A DNA stretch of 64,000 nucleotides, taken from NCBI GenBank assembly GCA_000469685.2, contig LS997563.1, positions 8,294,350-8,358,349 of the forward strand, read 5' to 3'. This DNA is from Haemonchus contortus (lineage: Eukaryota > Nematoda > Chromadorea > Rhabditida > Trichostrongylidae). A program made the position numbers and the translations under genes. Positions within the stretch are counted from its first letter, which is position 1, and each line of letters starts with the position of its first letter. Below the pieces are notes generated by a model. The model did no database searches and was not told the DNA's origin. It saw only the letters and a list, made by a program, of their open reading frames with translations. Positions 46,620 through 59,419 of this stretch are shown here, piece by piece.

Positions 46620-48680
46620 CTGAAAAAACCCTCTTGTTTGTACTAGCTATTTGTCGCGATGTACGGAGCAATCAATGGAAACAATGCAGTGTTCGGCAAT
46701 AGAGTAAGTCCTTGCCATGCATTTAGGAGAACTCGTAAGATCAGCGAATTATGGACAGAACTTCGGTCAAGAGAAACTCGAACTCGTATTTATGCTTTTC
46801 GGGCACCGTACTCTTTATCCCCTTCACTACAGGGGCCCGCTTTCCCTAACCTTCATACTAGCTTCTAGGCTTTTTTAAGGACAAGTGCGGGTTTAAGTCT
46901 CGTCTGAAATCAAACTTTGGCCAGTCTTATGATACATTCTCATGACATGCATCGGCAGCAGTCAATACGAACAAGAAGTCAAAGCAATTGGGAGAACTTT
47001 ATGAGCTAATTGGAAGGCTGTTATGAGTGGTTCTGGATGAGGACGAGCGACAAGGGATCCGATGTTTAACGACCATCTGTAGCCACGCCCATTTTTTCGG
47101 TTGGTTCATAGATTGATAGTTTTGGTCGGTCTGAACTGAAGTTGTTTGAATCAAATGAAGAGTGAAATGGGTCTCGCTTACTGCTCCCTGCCACCCAAGA
47201 AACAACCTCTAAGCTTCCAAGGTAGCTTGGATCTACGAAGATTTAGAGGACTCAAAGCTATCCGTAGGTATGGAGGAAGCTGAGCCGGAGCATTGGGATA
47301 TCGAAGTTTCCCTGCGGAGCAACAAATTCGATAAAAGATGGTAATTTTAACGAGGAAATTGATAATGAACAAGCTAAGGATGCAGAGAAATCGCCGAATT
47401 CACGAAGTCACGCTTAATGTACACGTGTCACCCCCGATCGTGTCCACAGATCACTTAAGATGTACTTTCTTTTCAATCCTTGATTCAACAAAAGGCATAA
47501 GACAACTAAGATTTGCAATACACCGAGTGAATCAGAACATACAAAGTTACAGAGAAGTTACAAACAAAAAGTAGGAGTTTCTCAGTGCTTTTCAGCTTGT
47601 CAGGCAATCTCGGCTTCTAACTTTAGTCCGTAAACTCTAAGCACTGCCAAGAGCATGAAGAAAGAAAGGGGTGCATGATTAACTACAGTCCATACAAGGA
47701 CCGGTCACGTGTATGAATATTTATGCATAGGCTGCTGCTTCATTGAATAGCCATCACTCATAACCACATACCTTGGTCGCAAGGAATGGTCAAGGAAAAC
47801 TCCACAATCTTTCCTATAAGGAACGGAGAAATAACGAAAACCGAATAAGTTCAAGAACGATTCGTCAGGATTTCGTCATGACATTTGTGCGAGTTGTCTG
47901 AGGCACTTTCATGAAAGATTTTGCAAAAACATAATTTACGACTACTTTTTAGTTAAAATGGAGTGGAAATAAGGATTCTACAGGAACCTAAAATGTAAAA
48001 CGAGTGATGACGAATACAATCTCAAAAGCAATTACCTCCAACGATGAGGATCCGTTGTCGCGCAAAATGCAACTTCTGCGATTACGGTCAACACGCCTAA
48101 GCCGTTGTTTTTTATCCTAAATTGTGAATCAAAGCTGTGGATTATCCCTATTTTCTATAATCTCTGAATCCGATGAATGTTTGGAACAATGAACTCGTTT
48201 CATAAGTCCGTCTACTCGGGAAGGATAACTTCATATTTGTGGCTCTGATAGCCATTTCTGACAGGAGCCCTATTTCCAGTGCTCTTTGTGATGTACTAGT
48301 AATAATACTCCAGCCCTGTTGCAGTTTTGAGTCAAGTTTTAAGGAGAGGACCGTAGTAAAGGCCGGAGGCTTACTGGGTGCTCCTGGTATAAGATTCTGC
48401 TCGGTTTCTATATTGAAGAGCCGGTTAAGAAGAAATGCTTTGTCATGATAATTCGCAGTTATTTTTTCATTTTCTTTAACTCTCATTGAATGCTACTTGA
48501 AGCCCTCATGCAATAGAACAGTTTCCGGTTGTTTTGAGTGTTTGGAACAATCGTTTCCTTGCTTGTCTCCGTTGATTCTTCCTCCATAATGGGACTGGTT
48601 AGTCTGACCGTTGTTCAAAGTGTTACTGACTTGTTTTAATGTTTTCACGCTCTTCTAACTTCTTTAGGTTTTGCATTTTT
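46620..48680. other. Divergent intergenic between ncap-1 and sec-15
   Basis: Promoters for both genes must lie here because they are transcribed apart. No repeats or other gene supported. The open frames at 46659 and 48148 lack family features. Confidence 0.45.
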
Positions 48681-48684
48681 CAAG

Positions 48685-51600
48685 ATGGACGGGTCATCTG
48701 TGGCTAGCACAAAGGATACGGCTGGCGAGAGCAGTGACACGGCGTCCACCAGCTACCAGCCGTGTGGGTATTAAGTGTTTTATGGAGTCCTAGCTGATTA
48801 GTAACCCTTGTAGTAAAAGTTATTAACGAAATAATTATAGTTCCGGAAATGAGCGCCGAGCAGGAGTTCTTCCTTTATGAGCTAGAAACGACAGATTCTG
48901 GTAGTATAGGATTGGTACTCAGGTGTGTCCACATTTCAAATATCATGCGACCCCCGGTCTTAGTTACCAATTTGTGGTCGACCTGATCAAATTAATCAAC
49001 CTTCAATACAGCATTACAACTACAGGGCCATCTATGATTGCGGCGATGTTAGGAAGTTCAGTCGCGCCCTCGAACATAGAATTCATCAGTATGATAGAAA
49101 CATTCAGAAGGTAAGACGTTTCGACAGTTTTTGAGTTTGTTCACTTATGAAGTTGATATTGCTATACCATTCGAAACTTAAGGGATGAAGCTTTTTGAGC
49201 AAGAAAGTTCTATTTGTGTTCTTTTTTCTCCTGCTTTCTGCTTCTTTTTCTTCGTTTTTCCTCACATTTTGCTTATTAGTTGCGCGAGGCGGGAATGGCG
49301 AGAAGTTTTCCTACATCTAAGGGAAGGCGAAGGCGGTAGAGCCCTATGAGCATCTTGTAAGAGAAGGCGCTGTTTTTGTTTCTCTGGAAGCACATGGCCT
49401 CCTATAATGATTCATTTCTAAATTAATTTATATTGACAGTGGACATGCATTAGACTCATTTCCACTTCGATACAACTTTCAGGTGTGTTCCTTTCATTAC
49501 CAAGGTTTTGTGGACTCTATGAAAGAACTGCTATTACTGAAGGAGCGCTGCAGCGATATAAAGGCATGTAGACTGTTCTCGTTCAATTCGTTGTATTCAT
49601 TGCTACAGCTTGTCTTATGGTGGACAAAGTTGTTGCTGATTTTTCTTTTGTTTACAGCACGATGCTGCAGCTATTGATTCTCAAATCCAGGCCGCAAGCG
49701 AGGATTTATCCAGAAAAAGTGAGGAAATCGTCAAATATAGGTGAGCATCGTAATGCAAATTATTTGTTCTTTCTTGTGTTCAAGGTTGTTAGATAACTAT
49801 GATAATAGAGTTATTGACGGCTCAACTGGGTATCAGCGTTAATGCGCAAAGAGCTGTTTGGGAATGCTGGAAGGGACGATTTGTACTGAAGAAAGATAGT
49901 CTCATTAGTTGATTAATGAGAGCAGAAGTTCGATAAACTGATCAATCACAAACTTTCTGCTTTATAAAATAAAAACGACCGTGGCATCGCAACTGTAAAG
50001 AGAAAGCTTTGACAAGGTTGTGACGTCGTAAAACGAGATCACCATCATTCCCCCAAGCATTGAGGGTAAATGAGTTTGTTTTAGTTCCTTTAAGGCTTTT
50101 TGTTGGCGTATTAGGACGATTTCTTACAGGGTGTCGCATATATTTATATCTTATCGAATTTACCCATGTTTTTACCCGAACTGCCAAGATCTTTCTACCA
50201 CCTTTTCGCTGTTAGTGGGGAGAGCCACCATCGAAAGATGTGGCTCCCACCTTTCCAGTGTATAGTTATGCTATTTTTGCATTCCATCCATCGCAAAAGT
50301 GTCTAAGGAAATAATCGGTTCAACATTCCGTACAGCTTGTTTCGATTTGTATTTTAACTTGTAATTTACTATGATAGTTTCACCCTTACTAACGTGTAAT
50401 CGTTCTAGGAAACTTGTGAAGAATGCTTCCACTGCTATCGATCAGATATCAGTATGTCTTCCAGTACTGGAGAATTACGCCAAACTACAAGAGCTCATGC
50501 AACTCAAGAAGTAATTTTTTCCATACCCCACTTTTTGGTATTTATCGAACTTCAAATTGCAGGTATTACCAAGCACTCAAAGTGTTGGAGGAGCTAGAAC
50601 ATACTCATTTAGCCCTCGTTGAAAAGTATCGCTTTACCCAAATTTTGGCAAAAACCATGTCCCCAGTCCGGAACGAGATCAAAGCCAAGGTTTGCAAACA
50701 GTTGTATCGTATTGTATGACCTTCTCTTCGTTGCACTACTCGTTCTGTAAGCTTTCCTTGCAGGCCTATTCGGAGTTCAAAGATTTCCTCGAGAACGTGA
50801 AGAAGGTCGCTTGTAGAATCGGACGACACGCCAGTAGATGTGTAAGTGCAGCTTAGACTCTGAATATGTTCCTAAAAAACCAGTTCGTGTTTTTAGACCG
50901 CCGAGCAACATTCTTTCGGCGTTAGTGAAGCAGAGCGAGCCCGTAAACTGCAACAGGAGGCTAAACAGTACGTTATTTCTGAATATTGCGCACTCTAAGG
51001 GGTGGCGGTGCTGTTCATATCACCATTGAGTTTCCTCTCCTATTTACAAGATTGTTTTCTGATCATTTTTGCTTGAAATTGTTGGAACCGATCCAAGGAG
51101 CTTCCCTTTTCTTCAGGAAGTTTGTGGATGTCGAAATTGCTGTCTCTGCTGATGGACGGCTCTTGAAAAAGAATACGTCGAACGGTTCAGCTCCAGTCCA
51201 TACCTCAGATAGTCTCGAGGTGTTTATTTTTTTTTCACCTCCAAGTCTTTATTTTTTGATGATTTGTCAGCATACTCTACATTGCCAATGTACACAGTCA
51301 TAATGTTACACTGCTTCAGGACGATGAGAAAGTGTCAGCTCAGGACCTTATTGATTTCACCCCCGTTCACAGGTACAGTCAAATTTCTATTGAAGTTCAT
51401 GGTTTCTCCTAAAGGATGGTCTTTATAGGTGCTGTCAGATATTCAATGTATTAGGAGCTAAAGAAGAGTTTGACGTGTACTATCGACAACAAAGAAAGGA
51501 CCAATGTGATCTAGTCATTGAGCCGCCTTCTAAGGTTGCTTAATTTTTTTGGCAATTGGCAGCAGTCACGAAATAACTTTTCACGATTTCAGATGAACTC

Positions 51601-54301
51601 TCTGAAGCATTACGTGGATTATCTCGACGAAATCATTGGTTTCTTCGTAGTAGAGGACCATATTATTATCACGGAGCCTACTCTCGTCACATCGTCACAT
51701 AAGGATCAACTGTGGGAAAGCGCTCTCAAGAAGATTGTTCATACAATGAATAGCCGTTTTGTTAGTTTCTGGTTCCTTCGGTTTGTTAGAAGTTACCATT
51801 TTCTGATTCAGATTTCAAGCTAATTTTAGGGAGGTTGTCCTGACGTGGAGATGATGTTGCGTATGAAAAAGGTTATCCTTCTGTTTGCATTAACAATGAA
51901 ATCATACGGGTATGGCATTGCTCCGCTATATTCGCTGTTGCAGAACTTCAGGTAATCGCTTCCTTAGCCTTATACCCATTTGAAGGTCTCCCATTTCATC
52001 GGTATTTACTTTTCGTCTACCCCCAAGAGATGAGTTTTTGCTGACGTTATTAAACTCGAAAGCGGTACTTTTTCTTATTTCAATCTTTTCTCTGTGTAAG
52101 TTAGGGGATGTTGATGTTGACAGGCGAGGAAGATGCGGTCATTTTCTCTGCACTGCTGAGGAAATGAGCACTGCTTTCGGGTTTTCGTCATTTTTCCTTC
52201 GGTACCTTTGGATTTGATAACTCAATGTAACCTCAAGTTGACCATATCTAACTCACTTCGAAAGGGTTACCTTCATGGCTTCTTTTACCTTGCAAGTGGA
52301 GAGTAGTAAAATAAGTTTCATATTCGCCTAATTTTGCAGAGACCAGTACAACGAGATTTTGATGAGCGAATATTGCGCCCAATTCGAGCGTGATCTTGAG
52401 AAGGACAACTATGCTCCAATCAGTGTTGAAAACGAGGAGCAGTTCCGTGCGGTCATAAAAGAGTTTCCTTTCTATAAAAGAAGCATGGAACAGGTTCGAT
52501 TCAAATACTTTAATCAAGCGAGTTATTTTTCTATTCATGTACGAACCATATGTTCAAGCAAGTATACCTCTTATTTATTTATTTATTTATTTATGGGAGT
52601 GAGAATTAATATCGTGACTTGCAGGAACCGTTCCCTAGAAAATTCCCCTACTCTCGCTTTGTTGTTTCTGCTTACTCCAAAGCTAAGTTGTACCTTCAAG
52701 GATGTTTGAAGTTCATGGAACATCTTCAGCTGACTCACTCTGAAATGGATGACACCGTAAGAAGGTACATCTCTACTGGTTTCCTTATACTAACGTTTGC
52801 CTATTTCTACCCTATGTTGAAGATATGCGAACGTTTTGCTTTCTCGTTGGTCTGGAAGCCTTAAGTCTTTCGTGGAGAGAAAGCTTTCGCTTGTGCAAGT
52901 ACGTTTCCCTTTTCATTGAGCTTGACCGATTAAGTTTATTGGCCTGCAGGGTGATTAATGTGCCTAATTCCATTGGGAGGAGTAGTGGAAGTGATTGAAA
53001 AACCTGCAGTCATAATTCTGATATTATTACAGCTGGTACAAATAACAATCAACATTGGTTATTTGGAAAAATCGTGTGAGTCTCTGGGAGTGTACATCAC
53101 GAAGATAACGAGCGGCAACGAGTTAAATGTTTCGATGACGGCTCACCAACTATCTTTAACTGAACGAGTGTTTCGGGATGCTAGAAGCGAGGTCATTCAA
53201 CATTTGTTTCCTTCACTATTTGAAGATAATTTTCGGCATTCTAGGTGGAACAGCAGATTGAAATGTGTATCCGAGATAAGGTTGATGCCTTTATTGAGCT
53301 GGCGCAGTACGACTGGGAACTTCCTGCCTCTTCAGGTACTACTACATTGTTCATCACTCTGACGGCTTTCAGGTGCCTGCAGCTCTGTCGTCCAACTAAA
53401 AATGCCTTTTTCAGGTCATGCTTCTGACTACATTAGTGATTTAATAAATTATTTATCAACCACCTTTCTTTCTTTCACAAATCTTCCATCGGTACTGGCT
53501 CGCCACGTTTGCATGCAGGTAAGAACTTTGTAGTCCCCCCAAACCCTTTTCTAATAATCCCACCTCCTTTCAATAGGTGGATCTTCTGAACCTTGTTCAT
53601 GTATGTTTACTTAGTTTCTTACATTTGATGTTTACTATTCAGACGTGCAAGCATTTATCATCAAGGCTCTCGGATGTTTTACTGTCACCAGATGTTCGAG
53701 CGATCTCCATGGGGGCTCTAGAGCAATTCAGCTTGGACGTTATGCAGTGTGAAATGTTCACAGCTAGGTGTCCTGTCGCCGGCTTTGACCATAATACGCT
53801 TCCAATGACCTTTGCACACCTAAGGTTAGTGTGTAACGTTGACATCTTTTTAGTTCTCTAAATTTTTTGCACAAAATAAAAATAGCTGTTTGTGAAATTC
53901 TCTGTACCCCATTAAAAGCCTTCGGCTAATACAAATTTGGCTTGTTCAGTAGTCTTACTGAAGTCGTTTGAAGATTGTTCTGCACTTAAATAGTGCTCTT
54001 CACTGTACACTAATTTAGGCAGTTATTAGAGCTTGTAATGAGTAACGACTGGACTTCATACCTTGCCGAATACGGACAAGAGAATGGCACATATGTTCGT
54101 GTAAACGCGGCTACGGCAACACAGCTTTTGGAGAAGTATGTGGCTGGTTTGGATTGTCTGTTCCTTTACTATAGCGGTAATTCTTATAGGATGATTGAAT
54201 TCGAAAAGAAAAGCTCCGGCTTCTTTGGAATCAACAAAGGCGATCGAAAAAAACTGCTGGATACAATTATTCGACAGTTACGAGCATTATCTGCGCAATA
54301 G
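48685..54301 (+). CDS. sec-15: Exocyst complex subunit Sec15/EXOC6
   Basis: Twenty-four exons, from 48685-48763 through 54190-54301, join in phase to 832 residues, within the usual Sec15 range (about 800). Landmarks are RAIYDCGDVRKFSRALEHRI and VCSFHYQGFVDSMKELLLLK near the N-terminus, a coiled region (DAAAIDSQIQAASEDLSRKS), CLPVLENYAKLQELMQLKK, YYQALKVLEELEHTHLALVE, FERDLEKDNYAPISVENEEQ and a C-terminal helical bundle ending LLDTIIRQLRALSAQ. Sec15 binds Rab11/Rab8-GTP on secretory vesicles and links them to the exocyst for tethering at the plasma membrane. Intron 4 appears to use a GC donor (AAAG|GCATGT at 49564). Exon 21 is only 24 bases (53577-53600). A TTTA tandem lies in intron 15. Confidence 0.96.
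52570..52596 (+). repeat. (TTTA)n microsatellite in sec-15 intron 15
   Basis: Six consecutive TTTA units shortly before the acceptor of exon 16. Confidence 0.9.
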
Positions 54302-54304
54302 TGT

Positions 54305-55485
54305 CTTTAATATGTCAGAGTGTATTTATTGTTTCTATAAAAATATTAAATTAGTCTGTGTTCATTTGTTTACTTGTGTATTCTTCAATCAATACTCAGA
54401 AAACATCATTATTGGCTGTTGCCGCTTAAGGCCACTTTGGTTTTTTTGGTTCACAATGTTCAGTAATATGATTGCCGGGTTATTTCAGAATATATCGTTA
54501 AAAGTCGGTGTCCATGCAAAATGGGAAGATTCCGAACAGCGGAAGAATCTGAAATGAGAGTTTCGAATGTAACTGTTCGGAAAGAGCGCTATCAATCATA
54601 GGAGTGCTTGCTTGCACCTTTCGGGCCAGGTGGGAGATTATGATAGGCCCTCAGAAGCACTAAATGCCAGCAATATTGACATTTTTGTTCGACAACTTGA
54701 TTAGATATATTTTCCCCCACGTGCTCTTCTTTCAAACTGAGAGATGGTGACGGCAGCGAAAGATTCATACGTGCGGACCCATAAGCCTTGCGGGGTTGAA
54801 GCTGACATAATACAGTAAACCTGCCTGTAGTGTTTTCTCTTGGGGGGATTTGGGACTACTGTAATCGGTCCACATCTCTCACCGTAGGAGTATTTTGAAA
54901 ACTTTTATGTGCGACTGTCGTTAAGCGGGTTATTGCCAACGATAAATACCCTCTATAGAATAATGTGCATGTTTATTCGTGGGAAGGAGGACTCGACGGG
55001 GAAGAAATCACTCATAGCCCGTATTCCAGAGAACGGGGCCTTCAACGTAGATTGCCCGAATGGCCACCCGGCTGAATACTGTTTCAGCAGGAAAGAGTTG
55101 AGTTTGCACCTGACAACCATGAGATCCGCTTAGGAATTAGCGTTTCTGTCGCCATACGAGTCCGGCGGTTTTTTACTTAAATAGGGGTGTGTAGTAGCTG
55201 ACTTATGTAATCACGGCTGATGCCAGGGATTATGCAAAAATGACAAATGTTTTCAGTTTGCTGGCGTACTACTGAAATCTTACGAGTTCTTATTTCATCG
55301 TTTATCGACGAGTGTCATGTCCTCCTAAGATAAGATAGCTGTCTACGGGTGGTGGCTGCGCTCCCCTTATCAATAGTTTTTCAGTGTTTCAAGCCATTTC
55401 CCGTCATGTGACCCCCGACCTTCCTGCACTCTGAAAGTCCTCGCACCGTTTGTATATGAAGCGTCTAATGTTTCACGATCTTTCA
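54305..55485. other. Downstream flank of sec-15
   Basis: No further gene recognised. The frame at 54909-55133 shows no domain. Confidence 0.4.
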
Positions 55486-55487
55486 AA

Positions 55488-55557
55488 GACTGCTTCCATA
55501 GTCCACGACCAGTCGCGCGACTGGTCGCTTACCAAATCGTGGACTATGAAAGCAGTC
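55488..55557. repeat. Palindromic GCGCGAC repeat, copy 3 of 3
   Basis: GACTGCTTCCATAGTCCACG is inverted as CGTGGACTATGAAAGCAGTC around a CAGTCGCGCGACTG centre. It is the shortest and most symmetric copy of the family. Confidence 0.85.
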
Positions 55558-55559
55558 AA

Positions 55560-56915
55560 ACTTCTAGTTAAGCAGCCATCCACTTTCGAACAAGTGATCT
55601 TATATCCAATCGCTCAAAATAGTAGATTCAAGCCAGTGGAAGGGAGACTGTCATATTCAGCTATAGCATAATGCTTACTAAATAAAAGGGGGACACTCCA
55701 ATGGAGAAAATAAATGATTTCACAGAGTTTGCTGGAGCTGTTAAGGGAACCGCTCCAGGCTCGTCTACAAACTCAGCTTGTCTAAACTCCTACTTCGAAA
55801 CGTGGAGTTCGTAGGTAAAGGTCTTGATTGATCCTCTCCAACTTAGGTAAAGAAAATCGATACTTCAGAGCAGAAATGGATCTTCAGAATATGTTCAGTC
55901 ATAATTACTGCACTGAACTAGTTCAATTGTATTTTGTAGTGAGTCTGTCAGAATCAGCTTTGTCAATCTTGTGGTGTTGCTTAAAGTTCTGATAGCCAGC
56001 TGTCGCTAAGAGCTTCGCATCCTCACGCTCAATTTTCATGTGAAGCGACCAGGCCTTCTGCACTGATACTGGAGTACAGACTGGTTTACCCATAATGTTA
56101 ACAAATATAGGGCACAAACTGCAGATTCATAACCTTAATTCGACCTATCCCATTTGGAAAATGACTCGTGCTACTGTTAAGCAAAAATTTTCAACCGAAA
56201 GTCTGGGAGTAGAAAAGGAGGCAGAGTAGTGATGTGATCCCAGCTGCAGGTATTAGCTAAATCGCCAGCATGTGGCTTCAGAGCTCAATGATCAACCCAC
56301 CCAGACAACATTATGCATTAGCTGTCCCGAGCACCACGTGATATACGCCCCGGCTGGCGGATCTATTCAGCCATTCCGACATCACTGACTAATTGCGGAC
56401 AGTTTTTTGTTAACGTGCCATTACTTCCGCTATTTTTCTTCTATGAGAAGGGCAGGGCTGACCTGATGGTGAGTTTTATGGCTAGAAATAAGGTGGTCGT
56501 ATTCCGGCTATATTGCCTGTACGGCGTTTTCCCAGGGTATAAAGAGAGAGGGGCAGAATCTACGCTCAAAATTTTGTGAAAAGACAACTGAAGACCTTTT
56601 TTTCACCATTGTGATAGTCAGCCTTGACCAAAGCTACCACCAATCAGAGCATGAAACAACTCACCAACCTTCTCTAAGGCCTCAACCAAACATTCAACCC
56701 CTTTGCGACACAGCAAACAAACCTCTTGCAGTTGATTCTGAATAGCATTCTATTCAATTCAGTGAAATGCACGTTGTTGTTTTACAAACTTTCCAGGTTT
56801 GAAACTTACAATAATTTGTGCTATCCCTGCAAGTTACACTTGAAAGTACTCTGGAAAGCTTACAAATCTCAGTACAGAGCCTTCACCATACAGTCTCTTC
56901 TTATAGAAGCTAGGA
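55560..56915. other. Intergenic, nothing recognised
   Basis: Short frames only. May contain the unseen start of the gene whose exons begin near 56921. Confidence 0.35.
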
Positions 56916-56920
56916 ATTCA

Positions 56921-58422
56921 AATGAAGTCCTACCGAATAGAAAAAAAGGTTGAAACTCGCCCTGCCTTGGCCCGCGACGTCAATTTTGTTGTTAAGCGTG
57001 CGCTGTTTGGTGTGGAAACAATTTACTTGACGGCCAGCCATACTGTCCGCCAACTCCCGTTATGATTTGTTACTGATTAATCGTTTCATGCTGCCTGGTG
57101 ATGTCAGCGTTTTGTTTATCGAAAGTACTCGAGCACTTCGCCAAGAGTATTCTTCACTAATGAATAATCGCTATGCCTGTCTAACGGTTCCACTTCTGCC
57201 TTTTTTCATTGGTTCACGCGCCATCTCACGTGAGTGGCCGCATTCATACTAGGTGCCGCATACGGCATCGAGTGCCGTAGACGGCATCGAGTGCCGTAGA
57301 CGGTCGTCTCGGTGCCGTGTACGGCACTCGATGCCGTAGACGGTCGTCTCGGTGCCGTCTACGGCACTCAGTGCCGTACACGGCACCGAGACGACCGTCT
57401 ACGGCACCAGTCGTACGAAACCAATCGATGGACAGCTCCCATTGATGACTCATCCTACGGGATGACTGTTTGAGATAATTGTGCTCCTTTTTCTCTTCGC
57501 TCGTAGCAGATTTTGTTGTGATTTTCATTTTGTATCACGTCCCGTGCTTATTACCGATCTTCCGTGCGCGTAATGGTCGCTTGAGCTCGTTATTTTTTCA
57601 CTTATTTTTCTTACCCCTCTTATTTCAATAATTTGTTGTGGGAATTTTTCTATTTCATTTTTTCTAATTTTTCTATTCGAATTTTTTATTTCTATTTTTT
57701 CCTGCTCGGTATTCTAGTTAGTACTGGTGTGTTATGCGTGCCTTTTTTCATTCTTACTATTCTATAGTATACTATTCACACTTACAAAATCATTATTTCG
57801 GAACCAAATGATGTCAGTACTAGCTAGAATATAAAGCAGAAAAAAATAGAAATAAAAAATTTTATAGAAAAAATAAAATAGAAAAATTCCCACAACAAAT
57901 TATTGAAATAAGAGGGGTAAGAAAAATAAGTGAAAAAATAATGAGCTCAAGCGACCATTACGCGCACGGAAGATCAGTAATAAGCACGGGACGTGATACA
58001 AAATGAAAATCACAACAAAATCTGCTACGTGCGAAGAGAAAAAGGAGCACAATTATCTCAAACAGTCATCCCGTAGGATGAGTCATCAATGGGAGCTGTC
58101 CATCGATTGGTTTCGTACGACTGGTGCCGTAGACGGTCGTCTCGGTGCCGTGTACGGCACTGAGTGCCGTAGACGGCACCGAGACGACCGTCTACGGCAT
58201 CGAGTGCCGTACACGGCACCGAGACGACCGTCTACGGCACTCGATGCCGTCTACGGCACTCGAGTGCCGTATACGGCACCTAGTATGAATGCGGCCAGTC
58301 ATCGATGTGATGCCGGCCAAACCTCACCTGGAGTTGTTTTGTTTATTTGTCGAATGAGCAGTGCATTCGAGGATGATGTTTTGTTCTTTGAAATGTGGTG
58401 CGTGAATGTGTTGTGGTCGTAG
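56921..58422 (+). CDS. Candidate upstream exons of an SMG8-like gene, split by a foldback
   Basis: Plus-strand coding-like blocks are MKSYRIEKKVETRPALARDV...ETIYLTASHTVRQ (56921-57060), LLLINRFMLPGDVSVLFIES...RALRQEYSSLM...FFIGSRAIS (about 57065-57229) and, beyond the foldback, DAGQTSPGVVLFICRMSSAF (58299 onward). In SMG8 a LLLVHP-type strand followed by RAL..LRQ and then P-rich LLFLFQ occurs in this order, which is the reason for the tentative link. A GTGAGT donor at 57230 and a CCAG acceptor at 58298 bracket the foldback. Frames on the two sides are compatible with more than one splice choice. No start codon context is certain. Confidence 0.35.
57236..58296. mobile_element. 1.06-kb foldback element with arms of about 490 bp
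   Basis: The left arm, about 57236-57728, is inverted at about 57811-58296 with very few differences, around an AT-rich loop of about 80 bases. Ends read GGCCGCATTCATACTAGGTG and its inverse. Each arm has an outer zone of tandem short palindromes (GTGCCGTAGACGGCAC-like units joined by GACGGTCGTCTCG), a middle zone and an AT-rich inner zone. It encodes no transposase. The open frames on the two strands are the same arm read twice. No clear target duplication is seen. Near-identity of the arms suggests recent origin or arm-to-arm conversion. Confidence 0.93.
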
Positions 58423-59419
58423 CATGGCTCGCTTATTCCTAAGTGCCGTCCACCTCATTCCTTTGCAAACCATACGAGAGGGATAAGTAGGAGCTGACCA
58501 GTCATGTAACATCCACAGCTCTAGCAACAGTAACGATTCTTATATGGGCAATTTTCATGGGTGCGAGGGTGGTTGTCTGTAGAGAAGCTGAGGATTTTCA
58601 ATAAACTTATTCTACGTTCTAAACCTGGGCTTGAAACTTTTCTTATTTTCGTGGTTTTCGACCCATAGAACACCGTTTTCTTGTGGTGTTGGAATATGAA
58701 CTCAAAGGCGTTTGAAGTTGACTTCAACTCAAGTCCTTATTTTCATTTCTCAATCCCTTGAGAGTGGAGTTAGAGGGAAATCTTTAAAAATTGTTAGGGG
58801 AATCCTTAAAAATTGTATCACAAAAGTATGGAACGAGGACTTGTGTGTTATTTCAATGCAATGATCAAAAACTACAAAACCAGTCGAGTGAGTTACGGGC
58901 TTCCACTTAATATATGCCATATTTCAATGGCGTTCCGAGAAATTCGTCATAACCAATGTTTGAATGTTTGAGCACATGAACTACGTGTTTATAACCCATG
59001 ATTTAGCTTGACCAGTATCGCACGTGCAATATGACCATAGAACATTGAATACATTAATAGACTTCTCTTCATCTATGAGTTCTTTTTGTGTTCCGGTGGT
59101 AAGCCTCACCAACAGTCATGTACTAAGCGAAGTCACTTTTTATGATCGTCAAGAAGAACACGTGGCGTTGTTTCCCATTTTGCTTTGATTAATGAAAACA
59201 TGTGATTCGCTTTTGTGGAGACTTCTTCTGGTCCATCGTCACGTATACTATTAGCATTTTTGCTTTCTTTTCAATCAATATTCGCGCTTATTTTTCATAT
59301 TTTCATTTTAACATCGCTATTCATGAACGATTCGTCTTCTAACATTAACAAGTCTTACGTGACCCGCTACAAATCGGACAAAATCCTTGTTCTACAGGTG
59401 ATCACAATTAAAACTGTAA

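Noticed and set aside
57236..58296. Reading the foldback as a CRISPR-like or satellite array because of its repeated units
   Set aside because: Units are palindromic and contiguous without unique spacers, the whole is mirrored, and the genome is eukaryotic.
58003..58422. 139-codon plus-strand frame and its twin at 57244-57528 on the minus strand
   Set aside because: Both are one arm of the foldback read on opposite strands. Only the part after 58299 lies outside the element.
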